Below, piece after piece: positions 1 to 5,599 of a DNA stretch of 6,466 nt. This DNA is from Alphaproteobacteria bacterium (GTDB lineage Bacteria > Pseudomonadota > Alphaproteobacteria > Rs-D84). The DNA is taken from assembly GCA_017964865.1 (NCBI GenBank), contig JAGCRE010000087.1:1-6466 (forward strand), written 5' to 3'. The notes beneath the pieces were generated by a model that saw only the letters and a list, made by a program, of their open reading frames with translations, made no database searches and had not been told where the DNA came from. A program made the translations under genes and the position numbers. Position 1 is the first letter of the stretch. Each line of letters begins with the position of its first letter.

Positions 1-63
1 TTTAGACAATTGGGACGAAGTAAGTAAAAAACATCGTTATTTATAAGAATTTGTTTGATACTT

Positions 64-639
64 TTATTTGATATATTCACTTGCTAATTTTGTAAAAAAG
101 CATTCGTCGTGGTATATGCCGTCTGGGGTCAACATATATTGACGATTTATCCCGTCAAGGTGATAACCCGATTTAATTATGGAATTATATGATCGAATAT
201 TATCTTTGATACACTGACGGCATATTCTGTTCGCCCCCAGTTGTTCAAACGCAATTTCTTCTATTTTTCTGTGAATTTCTTGATTAAACCCGTTTCCCCA
301 GTATTTTCGTGCAAACCAAACCGATGAACATTCAAGTGTTTTATTATCTGGGCAATAATATATTCTTTGATACCCGATTAGTTCGTTATTATAAAATATA
401 AACCAATCGGTCCCCCTGTTTTGACAACGATTATGATAATATTGCATTACGTTCAATGTGTCTTGTTGTGATGTTGGTAAAATACTTTCCAGTCTTGAAG
501 AATAAATGAAATCATCTGGGTTTTCGTTTTTTAATACGTTCCACACCAATTGTGCATTTTCTTCGTTTGGCTCAAGAATGCGCATTTCTAAACGCTGGGT
601 TTTTAAATTACGACGAAATAATTCAAAAAAACGTTCCAT
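64..639 (-). CDS. GNAT family N-acetyltransferase, RimJ/RimL type
   Basis: This 191-residue protein has the layout of the Acetyltransf_3 (RimJ/RimL-like) GNAT fold, which moves an acetyl group from acetyl-CoA to an amine. An early strand and helix around residues 16-35 (RLEMRILEP) are followed by a central strand pair at 79-95 (WFIFYNNELIGYQRI). The acetyl-CoA pyrophosphate loop is at 112-117 (KYWGNG) and is followed by a long helix. A typical NxxS-containing segment lies at 147-154, before SGYH. The length is normal for a complete single-domain enzyme. The ATG at 639 has an AAGGTG ribosome binding site at 645-650 that overlaps the stop codon of the upstream lipoprotein gene, so the two are probably translationally coupled. 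It is the last visible gene of the minus-strand cluster. The substrate cannot be told; ribosomal protein, antibiotic or small-molecule acetylation are all possible. The family call is firm, the role unknown. Confidence 0.88.
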   Translation of the reverse strand: MERFFELFRRNLKTQRLEMRILEPNEENAQLVWNVLKNENPDDFIYSSRLESILPTSQQDTLNVMQYYHNRCQNRGTDWFIFYNNELIGYQRIYYCPDNKTLECSSVWFARKYWGNGFNQEIHRKIEEIAFEQLGANRICRQCIKDNIRSYNSIIKSGYHLDGINRQYMLTPDGIYHDECFFTKLASEYIK

Positions 640-644
640 TTAAT

Positions 645-650
645 CACCTT
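645..650 (-). promoter_or_regulatory. Ribosome binding site of the acetyltransferase gene, overlapping the preceding stop codon
   Basis: AAGGTG on the minus strand lies 5 bases before the ATG at 639 and shares a base with the lipoprotein stop codon (650-652). This arrangement supports co-translation of the two genes. Confidence 0.6.
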
Positions 651-964
651 TACTTCTCTGGAATGTCACGCAATGTATAACTGGGGATATTATTGCCACA
701 TTTGTCTTGCAAAATTGCACGCAGGTCGGTTGCGAACCTGTCTTTGGATTCTGGTTCGGTCCGGTACAGATAATCAATCACACACTTGCAAGTCTTTTCG
801 TTTTCTGGGTCTGTGTTTTTAAACTCTTTGGTCGCATAATTCAAACAATCTTGATATTCTTGGGTTGCCAAATTATCCACCATTTTATCCCAGGATTTTT
901 TAGCATCATCGTTGCTATCACAGGCACATAAAACCAAAGATAATATCACAATTATTTTTTTCAT
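650..964 (-). CDS. Small cysteine-rich lipoprotein, function unknown
   Basis: This 104-residue protein starts with a short basic n-region (MKK), a hydrophobic core (IIVILSLVL) and a lipobox, LCAC, at 12-15. Cys15 is therefore the likely lipidated residue after signal peptidase II cleavage. Asp follows at +2, which in enterobacteria favours inner-membrane retention; whether that rule holds here is unknown. The mature part is acidic and hydrophilic, with four more cysteines that include a CxC pair (TCKCV), so disulfides in the periplasm are plausible. I chose ATG 964 because an AAAGGA site lies 7 bases upstream. A longer TTG reading from 988 would add eight charged residues ahead of the signal peptide and spoil it. 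No family was recognised. The gene sits 35 bases after the DUF2779 gene and 10 bases before the acetyltransferase. The envelope location is an inference from the lipobox. Confidence 0.85.
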   Translation of the reverse strand: MKKIIVILSLVLCACDSNDDAKKSWDKMVDNLATQEYQDCLNYATKEFKNTDPENEKTCKCVIDYLYRTEPESKDRFATDLRAILQDKCGNNIPSYTLRDIPEK

Positions 965-999
965 ATTGTTATCCTTTCTTTCTTGCAATATATCACATG

Positions 1000-2472
1000 T
1001 TATTCTTTTGTGTATTCCAATACGACATCCAGTAATCGAACCATTGCCATCGTATCCTGGCCACAGTATATGTGCAGGTTTGACATCATTTGTTCTGTCT
1101 CATCGGGTGCCTGATTGCCCATCATAAAATCCAGAAATTGGTCGCTGGCCTCGGTTCCATTATGTATACCAAGGTTTTCATAAGACATTTCTGGAACAAA
1201 CGCCGGTAAGGTTTTTTTGATAGACGCACTGCCATTTTGGCATGGACGATACAACCCATGATTTTTAAATGGAATCTCTAAATCCAGTATACGGTCATTT
1301 ATTGACAATAATTTTGCAGCGTATTCTGGAAAATCGCGTGCCATTTCGCTATGGCGAGTGCTTTCAAATGTTTTGTGATAAACTATGACAGAACCGGTAT
1401 CACCAATTGTTTCACAAAGTTTTTTTAATAAACCGGGTCTTGGGTCCGTTCCCGCTGTGTTATGCAGGTATTCATAGTGTTCCAATTCCCCGTCGGGCGA
1501 TCGTTGCACATGCAAAGAAAATTGAAAACAGATTTGTTGATTTGATCGTGAATTATCAAATATTGGCACGATAGGCTTTATAGATTCATAATCTAAGAAA
1601 TACAGTGGCCATTTTAATTTTTTTGTAAAATCACGCAATATATCACGTTTGATAACATTTATGTTGTCCAGAAAAGCTTCTATATCACCAGCGTGCATTT
1701 GTTTTGCATAATCTTCGGGGGCAACATTGTGCAGGTCTGCACCGTATTTGTTATACATTGCGTCTGCGGTTTTGCCGCGAAAAGCATCAAAAACAGAAAA
1801 TTCTGGAACATCACGCCAACAATGATATTTATAACCACATTCATAAAAACACAAATCAGTGCATTTCATTTTTGATATCGCAACACCCAATTCTGGACCG
1901 TCCAAAAATGCACGCAAACGTGTGATTTCTTGTTGCACTTTTTCCATAGATTGCATTTTTTCGTTTGCATTATGCAGTGCAAACAGTTGTTGTAAATCTA
2001 AATCACCATGACGAACATATTGGTTATTTAATGTCATAATAAAACAGTCACGAACCACAATACCACAATGCAATAATACATATTTTTGAAACGAAACGTC
2101 CAGATAATGATAGTCGTGTGGACTCGTGTTCGATTTAACCTCTATGATATCCCATGTTCCATCATTGTTATTACGCAGAATATCGACCGCACAGAGTTCG
2201 TCAGTATCGGTGGCAAATGTTGCTTCGTAAATAAATGGTGCGTTTGCCGATATTGCCGATTGTGTTTGGGTGATAGCTTCGTCTTCCCAGGGCTTTGCTG
2301 TAACGTGAACGCCACCAGGAAAGCGGTCGCATGCCAATTTGCCAATTTCTGTTCCATTATCCAGAACGCGTTGGTTTTTTTCTGGTTCTAAATCCTTGCG
2401 GAACTTTTTGAACCACAATGCGTTTGGACATTTTATCCCCAATACATAATCAGATTTTGATATCTTTATCAT
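1000..2472 (-). CDS. DUF2779 protein: RecB/Cas4-like nuclease fused to a DEDD-type exonuclease domain
   Basis: This complete 490-residue protein opens with the KSDYVLGIKCPNALW signature typical of DUF2779 proteins. The N-terminal half looks like a RecB/Cas4-like PD-(D/E)XK nuclease: Glu83, Asp97 (AVDIL), then Glu111-Val-Lys113 and a following QKY helix. Cys15 together with the cluster Cys204, Cys208, Cys212 and Cys218 could hold an iron-sulfur cluster, as in Cas4 and AddB. The C-terminal half (about 288-490) is the DUF2779 domain, an RNase H/DnaQ-like exonuclease fold. It shows Asp294-x-Glu296 (FLDYES), the VYHKTFE block with Glu370, Asp397 (LDLEIPF) and the YCGQDTMAMV block with Asp473. Both active sites look intact. 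The start follows the HNH gene by 16 bases with only a weak GGTAT ribosome binding site, which suggests translational coupling. Nuclease activity is inferred from the motifs; the biological substrate is not known. The family call is strong. Confidence 0.9.
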   Translation of the reverse strand: MIKISKSDYVLGIKCPNALWFKKFRKDLEPEKNQRVLDNGTEIGKLACDRFPGGVHVTAKPWEDEAITQTQSAISANAPFIYEATFATDTDELCAVDILRNNNDGTWDIIEVKSNTSPHDYHYLDVSFQKYVLLHCGIVVRDCFIMTLNNQYVRHGDLDLQQLFALHNANEKMQSMEKVQQEITRLRAFLDGPELGVAISKMKCTDLCFYECGYKYHCWRDVPEFSVFDAFRGKTADAMYNKYGADLHNVAPEDYAKQMHAGDIEAFLDNINVIKRDILRDFTKKLKWPLYFLDYESIKPIVPIFDNSRSNQQICFQFSLHVQRSPDGELEHYEYLHNTAGTDPRPGLLKKLCETIGDTGSVIVYHKTFESTRHSEMARDFPEYAAKLLSINDRILDLEIPFKNHGLYRPCQNGSASIKKTLPAFVPEMSYENLGIHNGTEASDQFLDFMMGNQAPDETEQMMSNLHIYCGQDTMAMVRLLDVVLEYTKE

Positions 2473-2488
2473 TTTGATACCATTTGGT

Positions 2489-3157
2489 TTATTTGATTTC
2501 TAGTTTAATACCCATTATTTTTTTGCGTTTCCAATCTCTTAAATATCCCCCGTGTAAATTCCCACTTAAACTGGAACTTGATGAAAATTTATTTGCGTTC
2601 CAGATATGTTGACTTTCGGTTTTGTCTGTGTAAAACAATGTAACATTAACGGTACAATGTGTTGTTTGTAAAAAGTTTTCCATTTCTTTTGCAGAACACG
2701 CATGTCCATGTATAAAATATTCTTTGTTTATTCCCGTTGACACATGATGTGTCGTTTTGACTTTGTTGTTTGCTTTTATCTGTTTGATGCTTTGTGATAT
2801 ATATTTAAAATTATTTTCATCTATTTTGTCATGATCGTATTTAGAATGACAATCATGGCAAAGAAAAAAGAAATTAGAGGGATCGCAAGTAAAATCTTTA
2901 AACAATTTATCAAATTTGTCCACGTTAATATGATAAATGGAACCTTTTTTCTGCAATACAGATTCCTTAATCCAATTTTTGACCAAAACAGATCTATCAT
3001 ACCCGCGTTTGTGCGCGGTTTCAATTTCTTTTCCCTTAATGCCACAGCAAGCACATACACCAGATTTATATTTTGCTGTCTTATCTCTTGTCGTATTACG
3101 TGCGTATCCACTGATAAGTCGATAAAAAAAACTGTCGTCACCTATGAATATATTCAT
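2489..3157 (-). CDS. HNH endonuclease with unrecognised C-terminal domain
   Basis: This 222-residue protein has a zinc-stabilised HNH (beta-beta-alpha metal) nuclease domain at about 33-108. Cys35-x2-Cys38 (VCACCG) leads to the Glu-Thr-Ala-His49 segment, where His49 is the probable general base. Asn95 (PSNFFFLC) is followed by Cys100-x2-Cys103-His104 (CHDCHSKYD). Such domains cut DNA in restriction, homing and defence proteins. Residues 1-30 are a short N-terminal extension. A second domain (about 145-222) has a five-serine run at 192-196, then GNLHGGYLRDWKRKK and an IMGIKLEIK end; its basic, aromatic character could suit nucleic-acid contact, but I do not recognise it. The ATG at 3157 has AAAGGA 7 bases upstream. 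The gene lies between the 56-residue protein and the DUF2779 gene in the operon. The HNH call is firm; target and partner are inferred only from context. Confidence 0.87.
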   Translation of the reverse strand: MNIFIGDDSFFYRLISGYARNTTRDKTAKYKSGVCACCGIKGKEIETAHKRGYDRSVLVKNWIKESVLQKKGSIYHINVDKFDKLFKDFTCDPSNFFFLCHDCHSKYDHDKIDENNFKYISQSIKQIKANNKVKTTHHVSTGINKEYFIHGHACSAKEMENFLQTTHCTVNVTLFYTDKTESQHIWNANKFSSSSSLSGNLHGGYLRDWKRKKIMGIKLEIK

Positions 3158-3164
3158 ATGTATA

Positions 3165-3170
3165 TCCTTT
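3165..3170 (-). promoter_or_regulatory. Ribosome binding site of the HNH nuclease gene
   Basis: AAAGGA on the minus strand sits 7 bases before the ATG at 3157. It fixes that start and rules out the overlapping out-of-frame readings in the same stretch. Confidence 0.6.
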
Positions 3171-3195
3171 TTGTGTTGTTTTGCGTATTACAATT

Positions 3196-3366
3196 TTAAT
3201 TTCCAATTTCACCAGTTTCATTGTCATATGATACAATGCGGCCAAAACTGGCACAAGAATTTTCTTCCATTTTGCGAAGTTGCTCTTTGGCCAGATCATA
3301 CGAAAAGTAGATTTCTGGTAATACACAATTATTAAATATGATTTTCCATGCTGAACAAGTTGCCAT
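3196..3366 (-). CDS. 56-residue small protein between the AAA+ ATPase and HNH genes, function unknown
   Basis: This short reading frame begins MATCSAWKIIFNNC at 3366 and ends ETGEIGN with TAA at 3196-3198. It has the best ribosome binding site in the window, AAAAGGAG at 3373-3380, 6 bases before the ATG. It sits 20 bases after the AAA+ gene and 38 bases before the HNH gene, so it fills what would otherwise be an unexplained gap in a tight operon. The protein is mildly acidic, with no signal peptide or membrane segment. It has three cysteines (4, 14, 38) without a clear metal-site spacing, a probable amphipathic helix at about 23-36 (YDLAKEQLRKMEEN), and a short FGRIVSYDNETGE segment that could be a beta hairpin. 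I recognise no family. A partner, adaptor or inhibitor of the neighbouring ATPase or nuclease is possible, but that is inference from position. An overlapping 62-codon frame here starts at GTG without a ribosome binding site and is less likely. Confidence 0.78.
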   Translation of the reverse strand: MATCSAWKIIFNNCVLPEIYFSYDLAKEQLRKMEENSCASFGRIVSYDNETGEIGN

Positions 3367-3372
3367 GTTGTA

Positions 3373-3380
3373 CTCCTTTT
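3373..3380 (-). promoter_or_regulatory. Strong ribosome binding site of the 56-residue protein gene
   Basis: AAAAGGAG on the minus strand with 6-base spacing to the ATG at 3366. It is the closest match to the anti-Shine-Dalgarno complement among all genes here, and it is the main reason to accept this small gene. Confidence 0.7.
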
Positions 3381-3386
3381 GTTGTG

Positions 3387-5459
3387 TTAAAATCCAATTT
3401 TTGGTTTGTTGGGGCGGATGTTTTTCACCTGCTGTTCTTGGCGTAATTTAGCCAATAATTCCAATTTGTCGGTTATACCCAACAGATCCGCTTGTTTCTT
3501 TACTACTGCAAAATCTCCGGGTGTACGGCTTACCAAATCGGCGACTTCATCCATTGATACCGTATGAATAAAGAAATCTTGAAAAGCTGTAACAACCTGG
3601 CTTTGTGTCATAAAGTCATATTTTACCTTGAACGAAAATCTACGCAGTGCCGCCTTGTCTATATTATCCATAAGGTTTGTTGTGCAGATAAACGGATATT
3701 CGGCATTTTCCATTTGGGTTAACATTTCGTTGACGGTGCTTACTTCCCACGATGCCCTGGCGTTCGTTCTGTCCTGAAGAAAACTGTCGGCTTCGTCAAA
3801 GACCAGCATTGCCTTTTTTGCGTGGGCTTCTTTGAACGCCCTGGCTATATTGCGTTCTGTTTCACCGACGTATGGACCTTTGATATCACTGGCACGTTTT
3901 TTGATAATGTTTATTTCTAGTAATTCGGCCAAGTGTTCACAAAATGCGGTTTTGCCGGTTCCGGGGGCACCATATAAGCACAGTGAAAAAGTTTTTAAAT
4001 TTTTGTCTTTGATTTGATTTGCCAATTTTTCCAGATTTGTATCTGTGTTTAACAAATTCATATCAAATTTTACACCATCTGTTTTCTTGTGCTTTGCCAA
4101 TTTTCCAGTCATAGCCTGGGTCAGATTATCGATGGTGTAATCGATTATCTTGTAATCATTTACCATTTTCGCGTTTTTTACCGCTGTGTCGATTATAGAC
4201 AACGGAACCTGATATTTATTTACAATTCGTTTTAATTCTGTGTCTGATATTTCCAATTCGTATTTCTGGAATATGCGTTTCCATGTGTTAATTTTTGCAC
4301 GTTCGTCAGGGTCGCTCATTTCAAGTGCCATGGAAAATCTGCGAACATACGCTTTATCTATATCATCAAGGTTATTTGTTATCCATATAACGGGACGTTG
4401 GTTGTTTTCCAGAACGCGATTTACGTATAATTTGCTTGGGGTGTTACGACTGAATGGCGACAGTGAGAACACGTCTTCGGCTTCGTCAAACAGTATCACA
4501 GAATTATCGTCTTTCTTTAATACGGTTTGTAAATGTGCCAGGTTTGATAAACGTGCTTCTTTATCTTCCTGGTTTTCAGACGTTGTGTATAAACGCATGC
4601 CCGCCATATTGCAAATTGTTTTAGCAATTTCGGTTTTACCGGTGCCCGGACGCCCATAAAGCAATATATTGATTCCTTTCTTGTTATTGACAACACCACC
4701 GACCAAGATGTCAGATGTTTTATCAAAATCGTCCAACATATAGTCAAAATTTTCACGTTGCAAAGTCGCAACCAGTGGGGAACCAATCAACACATCGCGA
4801 ACATCGTTGCAACTGTTAAAATTCATAGTCAATAAATGTAAAAACATTGAACTGAATGAATTGTCGCCATAACGATGTTTCAGTATCCCCGATTCAACCA
4901 ATTCGCCCGTTTGAGACATAATTTCTTTGATTTTATCTGCGGGAACCTTGCATACCGCGGACACAAAATCGGCATTCATATCATCCATAAAATCATTATT
5001 TATTCCTTCGCTGTTAAAATGACAGATTAACCGACGGATTTGAGTGTTTTTCTTTGAAAAGACCAGAAATTGTAACAATCGTCTGCAATCGGTGTCTAAA
5101 TCAAAAGTGTCGCATATAAGTGTAAAGTTTTTATCAAATTCGGGGTCGGTTATATCGGTATTAAAGTCTGATTTACGCATGTTAAATGTATTAGAAACAC
5201 GTGCGTATAAATCGTCTTCGGCAAGCAAACTGTTACGGCATAATTTTCCGTTTAATAAATTAGTAACAAATTCAACCCTGTCGCGTTGGGAAACGCGTTT
5301 TTCATCGTTGTTCAACAATTCGTATAAACCGAACCCAAATAATTCCGCAGACATTCTGGTCAGTTGATGAAAAAACATGCCCGGGTCTTCGGGTTCGTAT
5401 TCGCTGTTCACAACGTTTCTTAAATAATATAACGCTGTTTGGCGATCTTTTATATTCAT
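3387..5459 (-). CDS. Tandem AAA+ ATPase (two AAA modules, COG0464-like)
   Basis: This 690-residue protein has an N-terminal region (about 1-235) that is helical and probably contains a winged-helix-like segment near 160-195. It is followed by two AAA modules. Module 1 has Walker A GRPGTGKT at 269-276, Walker B ILFDEAED with Asp325/Glu326, sensor-1 WITNN (Asn362) and arginines 373-374 (YVRRF). Module 2 has Walker A GAPGTGKT at 497-504, Walker B LVFDEAD with Asp555/Glu556, sensor-1 TTN (Asn595) and arginines 606-607 (LRRF). Module 2 carries a canonical pore loop, Tyr530-Val-Gly (GPYVGETE); module 1 lacks one. Such proteins form ATP-driven rings that remodel proteins or DNA-bound complexes. The start is ATG 5459, which has AAAGGGGG 6 bases upstream; a TTG at 5465 touches the G-run and cannot be the start. 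It is the first gene of the operon, divergent from the WYL regulator. The family call is strong; the substrate is unknown. Confidence 0.92.
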   Translation of the reverse strand: MNIKDRQTALYYLRNVVNSEYEPEDPGMFFHQLTRMSAELFGFGLYELLNNDEKRVSQRDRVEFVTNLLNGKLCRNSLLAEDDLYARVSNTFNMRKSDFNTDITDPEFDKNFTLICDTFDLDTDCRRLLQFLVFSKKNTQIRRLICHFNSEGINNDFMDDMNADFVSAVCKVPADKIKEIMSQTGELVESGILKHRYGDNSFSSMFLHLLTMNFNSCNDVRDVLIGSPLVATLQRENFDYMLDDFDKTSDILVGGVVNNKKGINILLYGRPGTGKTEIAKTICNMAGMRLYTTSENQEDKEARLSNLAHLQTVLKKDDNSVILFDEAEDVFSLSPFSRNTPSKLYVNRVLENNQRPVIWITNNLDDIDKAYVRRFSMALEMSDPDERAKINTWKRIFQKYELEISDTELKRIVNKYQVPLSIIDTAVKNAKMVNDYKIIDYTIDNLTQAMTGKLAKHKKTDGVKFDMNLLNTDTNLEKLANQIKDKNLKTFSLCLYGAPGTGKTAFCEHLAELLEINIIKKRASDIKGPYVGETERNIARAFKEAHAKKAMLVFDEADSFLQDRTNARASWEVSTVNEMLTQMENAEYPFICTTNLMDNIDKAALRRFSFKVKYDFMTQSQVVTAFQDFFIHTVSMDEVADLVSRTPGDFAVVKKQADLLGITDKLELLAKLRQEQQVKNIRPNKPKIGF

Positions 5460-5465
5460 TTGCAA

Positions 5466-5473
5466 CCCCCTTT
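5466..5473 (-). promoter_or_regulatory. Ribosome binding site of the AAA+ ATPase gene, with an unusual five-G run
   Basis: AAAGGGGG on the minus strand lies 6 bases before ATG 5459. It decides the start in favour of the ATG over the TTG at 5465. Confidence 0.6.
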
Positions 5474-5491
5474 ATTTTGGTGCTCGAACGG

Positions 5492-5520
5492 AATATAAAC
5501 AACGTTTGTGACAAAAATGG
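5492..5520 (-). promoter_or_regulatory. Possible weak promoter of the ATPase-nuclease operon
   Basis: On the minus strand TATATT (5492-5497) could be a -10 box. The hexamer 17 bases upstream is CATTTT (5515-5520), a poor -35. A TTGTCA lies too close (11-base spacer) to serve. Transcription would begin near 5485, leaving a short leader before the ribosome binding site. A weak -35 would fit a promoter that needs activation, which is inference. Confidence 0.3.
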
Positions 5521-5528
5521 TCGTTTTT
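5513..5528. promoter_or_regulatory. Candidate operator: imperfect palindrome between the divergent promoters
   Basis: AAAAATGGTCGTTTTT forms five-base arms around a six-base centre. It lies directly upstream of the regulator's -35 and covers the presumed -35 of the operon, where an autoregulating WYL protein would be expected to bind. Arms of A and T runs arise easily by chance in AT-rich DNA, so confidence is low. Confidence 0.3.
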
Positions 5529-5529
5529 C

Positions 5530-5557
5530 TTGACGAATCAAAAAAATGTGGTATTTT
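5530..5557 (+). promoter_or_regulatory. Sigma70-type promoter of the WYL regulator gene
   Basis: TTGACG (5530-5535) matches the -35 consensus at five of six bases. A 16-base spacer leads to TATTTT (5552-5557), a fair -10. Transcription would begin near 5564, about 36 bases before the ATG at 5600, so both candidate start codons (5600 and 5675) are inside the transcript. Confidence 0.6.
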
Positions 5558-5586
5558 CACAATAAATTGATTAAAAATGCTTAAAA

Positions 5587-5594
5587 AAGGTGGG
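5587..5594 (+). promoter_or_regulatory. Ribosome binding site pointing to ATG 5600
   Basis: AAGGTGGG lies 5 bases before ATG 5600. No comparable site precedes the out-of-frame ATG at 5616 or the in-frame ATG at 5675, so translation most likely begins at 5600 and meets the TAG at 5621. Confidence 0.5.
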
Positions 5595-5599
5595 TTAAA

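Noticed and set aside
2..34. Ten-codon minus-strand frame (MFFTYFVPIV) after the acetyltransferase
   Set aside because: It is too short, lacks a ribosome binding site and resembles chance. I also saw no terminator hairpin in 1-63; the operon end may lie outside the window.
965..988. Longer lipoprotein reading from TTG 988
   Set aside because: It would put charged residues in front of the signal peptide, whereas ATG 964 has a well-spaced AAAGGA site.
707..1127. Plus-strand open frames of 71-74 codons with hydrophobic stretches
   Set aside because: They lie antisense to the lipoprotein and the DUF2779 C terminus, have no ribosome binding site, and their hydrophobicity is the complement of the coding strand.
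3157..3196. Classical toxin-antitoxin pair formed by the 56-residue protein and the HNH protein
   Set aside because: The small protein has no recognisable antitoxin DNA-binding motif and the HNH protein has no toxin family signature. Position alone is not enough to call it.
3138..3326. 62-codon minus-strand frame starting MYYQKS
   Set aside because: It begins at GTG without a ribosome binding site and overlaps both the 56-residue gene and the start of the HNH gene.
4240..4659. 139-codon plus-strand frame antisense to the AAA+ gene
   Set aside because: It is a shadow of the conserved module 1 coding sequence, with no start signals and no recognisable domain.
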